A stretch of 64,000 nucleotides of DNA from Streptomyces sp. ICBB 8177 (GTDB lineage: Bacteria > Actinomycetota > Actinomycetes > Streptomycetales > Streptomycetaceae). Where the stretch lies: the NCBI RefSeq assembly GCF_003144095.1, contig NZ_NSKH01000024.1, forward strand, positions 265,198-329,197. Direction: 5' to 3'. How positions within the stretch are numbered: position 1 is the first letter of the stretch; every line of letters begins with the position of its first letter. Below the pieces are notes generated by a model. It saw only the letters and a program-made list of their open reading frames with translations, ran no database searches and was not told the DNA's origin. Below are positions 42,690 to 52,291 of this stretch, piece by piece. The translations under genes were made by a program, and so were the position numbers.

Positions 42690-43589
42690 GTGGAACTGCG
42701 GGACATCGAGATCTTCCTCACGCTCGCGGAGGAACTGCACTTCGGCCGGACGGCCGACCGTCTGCACGTCTCCCAGGCGCGGGTGAGCCAGGCCGTCGCG
42801 ACGCAGGAACGGCGGCTCGGCGGAGCGCTGTTCGACCGCTCGAACCGCCGCCAGGTCCGGCTGACCGCTCTGGGACGGCAGTTGGCGGGCGATCTGCGGC
42901 CGGCGTACGCGGACCTGCTGGCCGGCCTGGAGCGCGCCCGGCAGGCCGCCCGAGGGGTGACGGCGACGCTGCGGGTCGGCCTGCTGCCCTTCAACGTCTC
43001 CGAACTGCACGGCTACTGGCGCGAGTTCCGCTCCCGTCACCCGCAATGGGACTTGCGGATCCTGCGCGCCCCCTTCGTCGATCCGTTCGCCAGCCTGCGC
43101 GCCGGTGACCTGGACGTCCTGGTCGTCTGGCTCCCTGTCGAGTACCCCGGTCTCACCGTCGGCCCTGTCCTCCTCACCGACTCCCGTCTCCTCGCTGTCT
43201 GCGCCGAGGACCCCCTGGCACTGCGCTCCCGCGTGACCGCGGAGGCGCTCGCCGACCGCCGGCACGCCACGGCCCCCGCGATGCCGGACTACTGGGAAGA
43301 CCGCTACCTGCCGTTCCAGACCCCGCGCGGTCGCCCCATCGAACGCAGCAGGACCATCACCAACAGCGACGACCTGATCCACCTCGTCGGCACCGGCGAG
43401 ATCGTCCACGTCTTCCCCTCCCACGTCACCCACCACTGGTCGCCGGCCCATATCCGCTGGCTGCCCGTCGATGACATGCCGCCTCTCGCGTATGCCCTGG
43501 TCTGGCGCGCCGAAGAGGAGACCGGCCCGGTCCGCGCCCTCGCCGACACCGTGCGCGACCTCGGGCCGCTCTCCTTCGACCTGGGCTGA
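42690..43589 (+). CDS. LysR family transcriptional regulator
   Basis: A 299-residue LysR-type regulator. The N-terminal helix-turn-helix (residues about 1-60) is intact: LAEELHFGRTADRLHVSQAR, then QERRLGGALFDRSNRRQVRL. The periplasmic-binding-like effector domain follows (about 88-290). Start GTG 42690 with GGAGG upstream. Divergent from the beta-lactamase-like hydrolase, which it probably controls, and convergent with a methyltransferase. Confidence 0.93.
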   Translation: MELRDIEIFLTLAEELHFGRTADRLHVSQARVSQAVATQERRLGGALFDRSNRRQVRLTALGRQLAGDLRPAYADLLAGLERARQAARGVTATLRVGLLPFNVSELHGYWREFRSRHPQWDLRILRAPFVDPFASLRAGDLDVLVVWLPVEYPGLTVGPVLLTDSRLLAVCAEDPLALRSRVTAEALADRRHATAPAMPDYWEDRYLPFQTPRGRPIERSRTITNSDDLIHLVGTGEIVHVFPSHVTHHWSPAHIRWLPVDDMPPLAYALVWRAEEETGPVRALADTVRDLGPLSFDLG

Positions 43590-43614
43590 GCCGCGAGCAC
43601 CCCGTCCGGCCGGT

Positions 43615-44286
43615 TCACCCGCCGGCGGTCGCCGCCATCGCCAGTACGGCCGGAGTCGGCCCGGCACCCTCGGCGAAGCGCTCGAACGTCAGCCCCGCGT
43701 CCACGAACGCCTGGAGGAGCGCGGGCAGCGGCCGGTGACTGGCGCCGACCTTGTCCCGCAGGCCCGCGTCCGTCCATGACCGCTTGGTCCAGTGCCCGTC
43801 CAGGTAGCCGGGGCGGATGACGACGGCGTCCGGGTCGGCGCGGTCGGCGAACCCGCCGCAGAAGCAGGGGTGCACGCCGATGTGCACGAACCGGCCACCA
43901 GGCCGCAGCACGCGGGCCGCCTCCCGGAGCACGGCCGGGTAGTCCGGCATGTCGGTGTGGACCATCACCGCGATCACGGCCGGGACTGAGGCGTCGCGCA
44001 CGGGAAGCCGCGCGGCGTCGCCCACCGCGACCGGCAGTCGGCCGTCCGCGTACCGCAGCATCCGCGCGGACAGGTCGACGCCCACGGGCGTCCACCCCAA
44101 CTCCCTTACGGCTCGCGCGTGGACGCCGGTGCCGCAGCCGATCTCCAGGCAGGTGCCGCCGCCCTCGCCCAGCAGCCCGCGCAGCAACGGCCCGAGCCCC
44201 AGCGGATGCCCGTCCCCCTCGCCCGAGGGCCCGCGCCCCAGGAAGTCGTTCTCGTACCAGTCCGCGATCCCGTCGTACGCCGCCAT
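43615..44286 (-). CDS. class I SAM-dependent methyltransferase
   Basis: A 223-residue methyltransferase with a clear SAM site (TCLEIGCGTGVHARAVREL), acidic motif II (GVDLSARMLRYA) and EAARVLRPGGRFVHIG. The sequence HIGVHPCFCGGFADRAD after the core is distinctive, with two cysteines and a histidine that could bind metal or shape the active site. It is followed 71 bp upstream by the TetR gene's stop on the same strand, so the two may be co-transcribed. Substrate unknown; next to resistance genes it could modify an antibiotic. Confidence 0.88.
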   Translation of the reverse strand: MAAYDGIADWYENDFLGRGPSGEGDGHPLGLGPLLRGLLGEGGGTCLEIGCGTGVHARAVRELGWTPVGVDLSARMLRYADGRLPVAVGDAARLPVRDASVPAVIAVMVHTDMPDYPAVLREAARVLRPGGRFVHIGVHPCFCGGFADRADPDAVVIRPGYLDGHWTKRSWTDAGLRDKVGASHRPLPALLQAFVDAGLTFERFAEGAGPTPAVLAMAATAGG

Positions 44287-44357
44287 GCGCCTCCGTCCAC
44301 CGCCCTGCCTCCATGCCTGCCCACCGGTGCGCCGGATCCCGCCCGCACCGGATCGCC

Positions 44358-44969
44358 CTAGGCGGTGGTGAACGCGCCCGCGGCGGCCGCCAGGACGGCC
44401 GCCTGCGCGGCTCGTTCCGGCAGGTGCGGGTCCGGATCGGCACGCAGCAGCACCAGTTGGTGGTACAGCGGCGCGGTGGCGGCGATCAGCAGGCTCCGCG
44501 CGTCCGTACCCCCTGCCGGGAGTTCACCGCGTTCGGCGGCGCGCTCGACGAGGATCTCGCACTGGGCGTACCGGTCCCGCCACAGCCGCGTCTGGGCCCG
44601 CGCGGCCTGTTCGGAGTGGAACGAGGCGGCCATCAGGGCGACGGCGAACGACGGCTGTACGACCAGGGACTCCTGGATCTCCTGGTTGAGGGCGGTCAGA
44701 TCGCCGCGCAGCGAGCCGGTGTCCGGCGGCTGCCAGTCGATCTCGCCGGCGGCGTCGATGACGTCGACGAGCAGACCGCCGACGTCGCGCCACCGCCGGT
44801 AGACCGTGGCGCGGTGCACTCCGGCCCGCGTCGCGACGCCCTCCATCGTGAGTCCTTCGTGCCCGCGTTCGGCGAGTTCGGCGCGCACCGCGTCGAGGAC
44901 CTGGGCGCGGACGCGGGCGGTGCGACCGCCCGGGCGGCGGTCCGGTGTCGTCTCCAGTGGGTCTGTCAT
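44358..44969 (-). CDS. TetR family repressor of the resistance cassette
   Basis: A 203-residue TetR regulator. HTH at about 18-65 (LTMEGVATRAGVHRATVYRR). The C-terminal domain is of the TetR_C_11-like form (FHSEQAARAQTRLWRDRYAQ). It is divergent from an acetyltransferase and a macrolide glycosyltransferase, with a long palindrome between them. Probable role: drug-responsive repressor of those genes. Start ATG 44969; TTG 44975 is possible. Confidence 0.9.
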   Translation of the reverse strand: MTDPLETTPDRRPGGRTARVRAQVLDAVRAELAERGHEGLTMEGVATRAGVHRATVYRRWRDVGGLLVDVIDAAGEIDWQPPDTGSLRGDLTALNQEIQESLVVQPSFAVALMAASFHSEQAARAQTRLWRDRYAQCEILVERAAERGELPAGGTDARSLLIAATAPLYHQLVLLRADPDPHLPERAAQAAVLAAAAGAFTTA

Positions 44970-45016
44970 CGGCAATCAGTATCCGGTTGATCAAAGTGGG
45001 AAGGCCATGCGAGCAT

Positions 45017-45042
45017 CTTAACGCGACAGTTGTCGCTCTAAG
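45017..45042. promoter_or_regulatory. TetR operator candidate
   Basis: A 26-bp imperfect palindrome with a perfect core GCGACA-GT-TGTCGC (45023-45036) and outer CTTA/TAAG; 10 of 12 positions pair per arm. It lies 27 bp before the acetyltransferase start and 48 bp from the tetR start. Confidence 0.65.
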
Positions 45043-45068
45043 TCCACGGGAGAGGAACCGCCTCCGCA

Positions 45069-45722
45069 ATGCCGCTCGTTCCCGCCGACCCCACCGTGCT
45101 CCACCCGATGCCCGAGCACCCGCGCGTGGTGCTGCTCAAGCCGTTGGTGACCTCGCCGCTGATCGAGGTCGGCGACTTCTCCTACTACGACGACCCCGAC
45201 GACCCGACCGCGTTCGAGACGCGCAACGTCCTGTACCACTACGGTCCCGAGCGGCTCGTCATCGGCAAGTACTGCGCACTGGGGACCGGCACCCGGTTCA
45301 TCATGAACGGCGCCAACCACCGCATGGACGGCCCTTCCACCTTCCCGTTCCCCACCATGGGCGGCTCCTGGGCCGAGCACTTCGACCTGATCACCGGCCT
45401 GCCCGGCCGGGGCGACACGGTCGTCGGCAACGACGTGTGGTTCGGCCACGGCGCGACGGTCATGCCCGGTGTACGCATCGGTCACGGCGCGATCGTCGCC
45501 GCCGGGGCCGTGGTCACCGGCGACGTCCCCGACTACGGCGTCGTCGGCGGCAACCCCGCCCGGCTCATCCGCACCCGCTACGACGCCGCGGACGTCGCCC
45601 GGCTCCTCGCCGTCGCGTGGTGGGACTGGCCCGTGCGGCACGTCACCAGGCACGTACGGACGATCATGTCCGGCACCATCGCCGACCTGGAGGAGGCCGC
45701 CGCGCAGGCCGACCGGGCCTGA
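45069..45722 (+). CDS. CatB/Vat-type xenobiotic acetyltransferase
   Basis: A 217-residue left-handed beta-helix (hexapeptide-repeat) acetyltransferase of the chloramphenicol (CatB) / streptogramin A (Vat) family. Signature regions: [34 protein letters not shown] followed by catalytic His84 in GANHRMDG, then [26 protein letters not shown] and [14 protein letters not shown]. It transfers acetyl from acetyl-CoA to a hydroxyl, inactivating the drug, as a cytoplasmic trimer. It lies downstream of a TetR operator and upstream of a macrolide glycosyltransferase. The actual drug is not predictable. Confidence 0.9.
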   Translation: MPLVPADPTVLHPMPEHPRVVLLKPLVTSPLIEVGDFSYYDDPDDPTAFETRNVLYHYGPERLVIGKYCALGTGTRFIMNGANHRMDGPSTFPFPTMGGSWAEHFDLITGLPGRGDTVVGNDVWFGHGATVMPGVRIGHGAIVAAGAVVTGDVPDYGVVGGNPARLIRTRYDAADVARLLAVAWWDWPVRHVTRHVRTIMSGTIADLEEAAAQADRA

Positions 45723-45723
45723 C

Positions 45724-45900
45724 GCCGCGTCCTGGCCACCGGGCCTGGCGCCGCGCCCTGGTCACCGGGCCTGGCGCCTGGCACCGCGTCCTGGTCACCG
45801 GGCCTGACGCCTGACGCCGCGTCCAGGCCACCGGGCCTGACGCCTGGCACCGCGTCCAGGCCACCGGGCCTGACGCCTGGCACCGCGTCCAGGCCACCAC
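45724..45900 (+). repeat. 33-bp tandem repeat with built-in hairpins
   Basis: The motif CACCGGGCCTG starts at 45737, 45763, 45796, 45829 and 45862, with a degenerate sixth copy at 45895. The period is 33 bp in the last four intervals. Most units contain GCCTGG-CACCGCGT-CCAGGC, a stem-loop. It fills the gap between the acetyltransferase and glycosyltransferase genes and could act as a transcription pause or partial terminator. It is not a CRISPR array. Confidence 0.85.
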
Positions 45901-45941
45901 ACCGCCCGCACCCGCCCCACGCAGGAAACGAGTGATCGCCC

Positions 45942-47138
45942 ATGTCCCCTCGCCGCGCCCACATCGCCATGGTCGGCATCCCCATCGTCAGCCACGTCCT
46001 GCCCAGCCTCGCGCTCATCCGTGAACTGGTGGCCCGCGGGCACCGGGTCACCTACGCCAACGACCCGGTCGTGGCCGACCGGATCGAGTCCGCCGGCGCG
46101 GAACTGGTGCCGTGCGCCTCGACGTTGCCCGTCGCGGACAACAACTGGCCCGCGGATCCCATCGCCACGGCGAGCCTCTTCCTCGACGACGCCGTCCAGG
46201 CGCTCCCACGACTGCGTGCCGCCTACGACGACGACCCGGCCGACCTGTACCTCTACGACATCGGCGCCTATGCCGCGCGCGCCCTCGCCGAAGCGCAGGG
46301 CCGTCCCCTCGTACAGCTGTCCCCGACGTTCGTCGCCTGGGACGGCTTCCAGGAGGAAGTCGCGGCGCCGCTGCGGAAGTTGCCCGGCGCCGACGCGTAC
46401 CGGGACAGATTCGCGCGGTGGCTCGCCGAGTGCGGGGCCTCCACCACGGACGTGGACGCGTTCTGCGGACCGCCCGCCCGGGCGCTCGCCCTGATCCCGC
46501 GAGCGATGCAACCGCACGCCGACCGGGTCGACACCGACACGGTGACCTTCGTCGGCCCCTGCTTCGACACCCGGGCGGACCCGGACGGCTGGACCCGCCC
46601 GGCGACCGCGGACCGCGTGCTGCTGGTCTCGCTCGGCTCGGCGTACACACGCCAGCCCGAGTTCTACCGCCAGTGCGTCGCCGCCTTCGGCGGCCTGCCC
46701 GGCTGGCACGTCGTCCTCCAGATCGGCAAGTACACCGACCCCGGCGAACTCGGCGCCGTCCCGCCCAACGTCGAGGTCCACTCCTGGGTCCCGCAGCGGG
46801 CGATCCTGGAACAGGCCGACGCCTTCGTCACCCACGCCGGCATGGGCGGCTGCGGCGAAGGACTCCTCGCCGGGGTTCCCATGATCGCCGTCCCGCAGGG
46901 AGCCGAGCAGTTCATGAACGCCGACCAGCTCGTACGACTCGGCGTCGCCCGACGCGTGGACACCGCCGACGCCACCGCCGAGACCCTCCGCGCCGCGCTG
47001 GACGACCTGGTCACGGACTCCGAACGTGCCGACCGCTCCCGGCAGTTGCAGGCCGCCGCCCGGGCGGAGGGTGGCACGCGGCGTGCCGCCGACCTCATCG
47101 AGGACATCCTGCCCACGCCCGGGGGCCCCACGCGCTGA
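45942..47138 (+). CDS. mgt: macrolide-inactivating glycosyltransferase (MGT family)
   Basis: A 398-residue GT-B enzyme of the MgtA/OleD type that uses a UDP-sugar to glycosylate and inactivate macrolides. The catalytic histidine is His18 (GIPIVSHVLPSL). The donor-binding signature lies near residues 298-330: HAGMGGCGEGLLAGVPMIAV, then PQGAEQFMNA. Start ATG 45942 with AGGAAA upstream. It follows the acetyltransferase on the same strand across a hairpin-forming repeat, so expression may be partly coupled. Together with tetR these form a probable resistance set. Confidence 0.92.
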   Translation: MSPRRAHIAMVGIPIVSHVLPSLALIRELVARGHRVTYANDPVVADRIESAGAELVPCASTLPVADNNWPADPIATASLFLDDAVQALPRLRAAYDDDPADLYLYDIGAYAARALAEAQGRPLVQLSPTFVAWDGFQEEVAAPLRKLPGADAYRDRFARWLAECGASTTDVDAFCGPPARALALIPRAMQPHADRVDTDTVTFVGPCFDTRADPDGWTRPATADRVLLVSLGSAYTRQPEFYRQCVAAFGGLPGWHVVLQIGKYTDPGELGAVPPNVEVHSWVPQRAILEQADAFVTHAGMGGCGEGLLAGVPMIAVPQGAEQFMNADQLVRLGVARRVDTADATAETLRAALDDLVTDSERADRSRQLQAAARAEGGTRRAADLIEDILPTPGGPTR

Positions 47139-47152
47139 ACACGGCGGCTTCG

Positions 47153-47229
47153 CCCGAACCCTTGTCACCGGCAACAACCCACGTTGACGAAATCGTTGCC
47201 GGAAGCGAAGAGGAGACAAGTGATTCGGG
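47153..47229. repeat. palindromic element, copy A
   Basis: Nested inverted repeats: CCCGAA...TTCGGG (ends), CTTGTC...GACAAG, and CCGGCAAC (47168-47175) with GTTGCCGG (47195-47202). The loop-side core GGCAACAACCCACGTTGACG is shared exactly with copy B at 49.7 kb. Similarity continues about 50 bp beyond, to a common CCCAACAG. It starts 14 bp after the mgt stop. It looks like a miniature mobile element or structured RNA. Confidence 0.75.
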
Positions 47230-47376
47230 GGGCACGGTCCGTCGGCACCCAGAGACCGCGCCCGTGCCCAACAGCCTGAGGCTGCGGCCTGAGGTCCCTC
47301 CTGGCGGTAGTCCATAAGAGGGAGAAAGCCTGCTCAACTCCCGCCATAGACAGATACGTTACCTAATATTCGATCC

Positions 47377-47886
47377 ATGAAGACTCTGTCCGCCATCGGA
47401 CAACTCTGCCTGTCGGCCGCGGTGAGTGCCACGCTGGTCGCGATGCCGGCCCCCTCCGCGTCGGCCTCCGTGAAGGCCACCACGGCCGCACCCCCGGACG
47501 CCTGTCGCACGGTGAAGAAGTACAGCAAGTACAAGCGGCGGTGGATGAAGGCGGAATCCTGCCTGCGGGTCAAGGACGGCAAGCCCACGATGTACTTCTG
47601 GGGCGAGTGCCAGATCCAGGGCAAGAACAGCGCCCATTCGTGGCACTACGAGTCCTGCACGGTCAAAGTGATCTACACGCTGAGCAAGGACGGGAAGGAG
47701 CTGACCAAAGGGTCGCTCTCGTACGCGTCCATCCCGGACCGCGCGCACGACGCCTACGAGCCTTACGCCTGCCAGGGCCCCGGCACCTACACCCTGCACG
47801 CCGAGCAGAACTCCTACGGCACCAACGCCTTCGGCCAGGACGACCCGGCGTACACCGAGGTCACCGTCTCCGCCAACGGCTGCTGA
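47377..47886 (+). CDS. secreted hypothetical protein
   Basis: A 169-residue exported protein of unknown function. Signal peptide about 1-31 (LSAAVSATLVAMPAPSASA|S). The mature protein has six cysteines (CRTV, ESCL, GECQ, ESCT, ACQG, final Cys), suggesting three disulfides. It also has alternating hydrophobic strands and a basic segment (VKKYSKYKRRWMK). No ribosome site is evident before ATG 47377; the AT-richer upstream (TTACCTAATATTCG) suggests a leaderless or unusual promoter. It lies between the two copies of the palindromic element. Confidence 0.75.
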   Translation: MKTLSAIGQLCLSAAVSATLVAMPAPSASASVKATTAAPPDACRTVKKYSKYKRRWMKAESCLRVKDGKPTMYFWGECQIQGKNSAHSWHYESCTVKVIYTLSKDGKELTKGSLSYASIPDRAHDAYEPYACQGPGTYTLHAEQNSYGTNAFGQDDPAYTEVTVSANGC

Positions 47887-48138
47887 CCCGCACCGGTACG
47901 ACACCACCGCTGTTGCTGGCGACTTCTCCGCAGTTGTTGCTGCCGCTCCCGACGCCGCGCGTCGACAGATGACTCCGCTGAGTTCGTCCTCGACCCGCAC
48001 GGCTGCAACCCTCTTCTTCCGAATACGTCGCTTGCTTCTACGACACCTAAGGTCGGCGATGGGGGCGGAACGCGGCGGGGGCGGTGGCTACGGCTCACCA
48101 CTTGGCCGGATGCGCCGACGGCGCGACCACGCGTGCCG

Positions 48139-48345
48139 TCAGCCGAGTTCGCCCTGCTTCACCGCCGCAATGAACGACGCCCACCCTGCGGGACGGAACG
48201 ACAACGCCGGCCCGTCAGGGTCCTTACTGTCCCGCACCGGCACCACACCGGAGGCATTGACGGCGACCTCCACGCAGTTGTCGTTGGTGCCGCCGCTGTA
48301 GGTCGACTTGCGCCAACGGACAAGCGGTGGCACGCCATCAGCCAT
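48139..48345 (-). CDS. DUF397 protein
   Basis: A 68-residue DUF397 protein (WRKSTYSGGTNDNCVEVA, VPVRDSKDPDGPALSF, WASFIAAVKQG), a family restricted to actinomycetes and nearly always paired with an XRE regulator. Its ATG overlaps the XRE stop by 8 bp, so translation is coupled. Pairs of this kind are the WhiJ-type regulatory systems that influence development and antibiotic production; how the small partner acts is not known. Confidence 0.93.
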   Translation of the reverse strand: MADGVPPLVRWRKSTYSGGTNDNCVEVAVNASGVVPVRDSKDPDGPALSFRPAGWASFIAAVKQGELG

Positions 48346-49186
48346 TCTTTCGGTACTCCTTTGCCAGCGTTCGGATGAGGGCAAGCGACTCCTCCGGACA
48401 CATCGCCGCTGCCCTGGCGAAGTCGAACACCGCCTGGCATCGCCGCACCTGATGCGGGTGGTCCAGCAGCTGCCCGTTGAAAACGCCCTCAGCGTACGCC
48501 ACCGGCGGCGCGTCATCGAAGGTCATCAGCATGAGCGCACCCGACTGAAGCGCGTGGGCGCGGGCTGAGAAGGGGATGACCTGCACGACGACCTTGCGCG
48601 CCTCGATCAGGGCGACGAGGTGGTCGAGCTGTTCCGCCATGTCCAGGTCGGAGCCGACCGGCCTGCGCAGCGCGCTTTCGTCAAGGATCTCCCACAACTC
48701 CGGTGGTGTTGGCTGCTCGAAGATCTGCCTCCGGGCCATGCGGTTCTGGACGAACTCATCCTCTTCACGTTCTGACTGGAACGGCTGACACGCCCTGAAC
48801 AGTCCGCGCGCGTAACCCTCCGTCTGCAACAAGCCCGGGATGAGCTGGGCACCGTACTCGCAGATCGTCGTCGCGAGCCCCTGCAGTTCAGCGACGCCGG
48901 TGAAGTAGTTCTCCCACGGCTCCCGGTCGATCAGCCGTTTGCACATGCGCTCGAAGATGCCGCCCGCGCCGAGTTCCGTATCGAACCTTCGCGCCAGGTC
49001 CAACTGGGGCTTGCGGATCGCTGCTTCGAACTGGCCGATGTACGAACCTGAGCAGAAGACCCGCTGGCCCAGGTCCTGCTGGGTCAGGCCGGCCGTCTCC
49101 CGCAGGCGCTTCAGCTCCTCCCCGAAGAAGTCCCATCCGAACTTCGGCTGTCCGGGGCGCCCGTTGGCGGGCGGGTTCGTGCTCAT
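48338..49186 (-). CDS. XRE family regulator with DUF5753 (WhiJ-like)
   Basis: A 282-residue regulator. Helix-turn-helix at about 20-75 (LKRLRETAGLTQQDLGQRVF, CSGSYIGQFEAAIRKPQ). DUF5753 effector domain from about 95 to 275 (GLATTICEYGAQLIPGLLQT, VVQVIPFSARAHALQSGALM). ATG 49186 lies 11 nt after GGAGGAGG; a GTG at 49231 is possible. It is coupled to the DUF397 gene downstream and divergent from two tiny genes. This is one of a large paralogous group in streptomycetes. Confidence 0.92.
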   Translation of the reverse strand: MSTNPPANGRPGQPKFGWDFFGEELKRLRETAGLTQQDLGQRVFCSGSYIGQFEAAIRKPQLDLARRFDTELGAGGIFERMCKRLIDREPWENYFTGVAELQGLATTICEYGAQLIPGLLQTEGYARGLFRACQPFQSEREEDEFVQNRMARRQIFEQPTPPELWEILDESALRRPVGSDLDMAEQLDHLVALIEARKVVVQVIPFSARAHALQSGALMLMTFDDAPPVAYAEGVFNGQLLDHPHQVRRCQAVFDFARAAAMCPEESLALIRTLAKEYRKNG

Positions 49187-49306
49187 CGGTGAAGTCGCCT
49201 CCTCCACAACCTCGTTGTAACGCTCCGTCACCTTCCGCAGCGTAGCGCCGGACAGTCACGCTTTGCGTACGGACAGTGAAAGTCGCAGCGGATTGGGAGC
49301 GCGGTC

Positions 49307-49540
49307 GTGAACGGACAGGGCGAAGGCGGGTACGCGGTGGGGGCCGTCGTGGTCGACACCGTGCGGGAGCGGGTGGGCGTGGTGGTCGGTGAGGACGGGC
49401 CGGGGCTGGTGTGCCTGCGGGCGCCGGGCGGTGGGGCCCGGTGGAAGGCGCGGAGCGCCGACGTGTGCGCGGCCGGGCCGATGGACGAGTCGCGGGCCCG
49501 GGTGGCCGAGGTCAACGCGTTCCGGACGTGGCGGCGGTGA
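49307..49540 (+). CDS. small conserved protein of DUF397/XRE loci
   Basis: A 77-residue protein with a beta-rich core (AVGAVVVDTVRERVGVVVGE, PGLVCLRAPGGGARWKA) like an SH3-type barrel, and a helical tail. I recall similar small proteins divergent from XRE-DUF397 pairs in streptomycetes; function unknown. GTG 49307 has GGGAG 8 nt upstream. The next gene starts 12 bp after its stop. Confidence 0.75.
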   Translation: MNGQGEGGYAVGAVVVDTVRERVGVVVGEDGPGLVCLRAPGGGARWKARSADVCAAGPMDESRARVAEVNAFRTWRR

Positions 49541-49551
49541 AGGGAACGCGG

Positions 49552-49689
49552 ATGACGTTGCGGGTCTACCGGGTGACGCGGGACGGCACGCGGATCGAGG
49601 TGTCCTCGCGGAGCGTCCGGGTGAGCGATCCGCCCAGCGGCTTCGACTCCCTCCGCTACCCACCCTGCCGCTGCCCCCTCCACCGCTGA
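49552..49689 (+). CDS. very small protein, possibly truncated
   Basis: A 45-residue frame, too short for routine calling. It starts at ATG 49552 after AAGGGAAC (a GTG at 49537 is also in frame). The first 30 residues read as a beta hairpin (MTLRVYRVTRDGTRIEVSSR). The tail is Cys/Pro/Arg-rich and its stop codon touches the palindromic element, so insertion of that element may have cut off the original end. Function unknown. Confidence 0.5.
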   Translation: MTLRVYRVTRDGTRIEVSSRSVRVSDPPSGFDSLRYPPCRCPLHR

Positions 49690-49770
49690 ATCGCTTGTCA
49701 CCCCCTTGCCTCCGGCAACAACCCACGTTGACGCAAACGTTGTCGGAAGCAAGGGGGTGACAACTAATTC
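49688..49770. repeat. palindromic element, copy B
   Basis: GAAT...ATTC at the ends, a perfect 15-bp stem (TTGTCACCCCCTTGC, 49695-49709, with 49749-49763) and an inner CCGGCAAC/GTTGTCGG pair. The core is shared with copy A (47.2 kb), in the same orientation, as is the trailing CCCAACAG near 49815. The longer outer stem makes this the more complete copy. It begins on the stop codon of the 45-residue gene. Confidence 0.8.
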
Positions 49771-49879
49771 GCGGAGGGTCGGCTCCCAGGGAGTCGGCCC
49801 GGGCGCAGGGCCGCCCAACAGAGGGAGTCGAACGACGGCCGCCGGCCCAGCAACCGGTGCGTGCCGTCCGAGCGGGTGC

Positions 49880-50315
49880 GCGCGCCCCCCGGTTCGCGAG
49901 GCGATCGGAGTGTCCGCCACGCGGTGGAACCCGGCTACGAGCAGGCGGATCGCCGTCGCCGGTGCCCAGGTTGATCGCGGTCGAGGTGACGTCGCCGGTG
50001 AGAATGGCGTCGAAGCGTTCGAGCGCCCGCGACGCGGGCCGCCGCCAGGCCCCAGACGTGAACGTACTCGCGGATGCCGGTGCCGTCCGGCGTCGGGTAG
50101 TCGTCCCCGGTGATCAGGAACGGCACGCCCTCCTCGTACGCCTCGATCACCCTGCCCAACGCGTGGGTCGGACGCGGCGGTTGCGGGCCGGTGCGCGTCT
50201 TCGGGCGGCGAACATCTCCTCGCGGGCCGCCCTGGCGCTGGCGTACGCGCAGTAGCCGACCGGGTCGGGGACGACGATCAGTGCCGCGCAGCGCACGACC
50301 GCCGAGGTCCCGGGG
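49880..50315 (-). pseudogene. galE: decayed UDP-glucose 4-epimerase (galE) remnant
   Basis: Pieces of GalE can be read in three frames. About 50040-50165 gives VIEAYEEGVPFLITGDDYPT and PDGTGIREYVHVWGLA (epimerase active-site-distal signature DGTxIRDYxHVxDL). About 49955-50035 gives LERFDAILTGDVTSTAINLG in another frame. About 49880-49955 gives RLLVAGFHRVADTPI in a third. A possible N-terminal scrap (AVVRCAALIVVPDPVGYCAY) lies at 50230-50315, with most of the middle deleted. At least two frameshifts and a large deletion make this a dead gene. Confidence 0.75.
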
Positions 50316-50397
50316 CGTGCGGACCACCTGGCGCGACCCGGCGGCGTACGGAGCGACGCCGCCGGGCGGGCGGGCGATCCGGCTCGCGCGGGTGCGG

Positions 50398-52128
<1,731 letters not shown>

Positions 52129-52168
52129 TGCTTGGTGCTCCCAAGTCGCTACTGAGCGTGAGGATTTC

Positions 52169-52185
52169 GTCTACGGAATGTAGAC
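52169..52185. promoter_or_regulatory. palindrome upstream of metG
   Basis: GTCTAC-GGAAT-GTAGAC, perfect 6-bp arms, in the metG 5' region. It could be an operator or the base of a leader hairpin; no T-box or SAM-riboswitch features are seen. Confidence 0.45.
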
Positions 52186-52291
52186 ATGGTATCGGACCAA
52201 CCGTTGCCGCCCGCCGGGTGTTTCACGGGGCGGACGGCGCGGTGGAACAGCCCTCGCCCGGCCGCGACCAGCACGGCGGGGCGGTCACGGC

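Noticed and set aside
45724-45900. CRISPR array
   Set aside because: Units are contiguous, with no unique spacers of constant length and no cas genes; it is a minisatellite.
52129-52291. T-box or SAM riboswitch ahead of metG
   Set aside because: No T-box bulge sequence, no specifier loop and no terminator/antiterminator pair could be drawn; only a 6-bp-arm palindrome is present.
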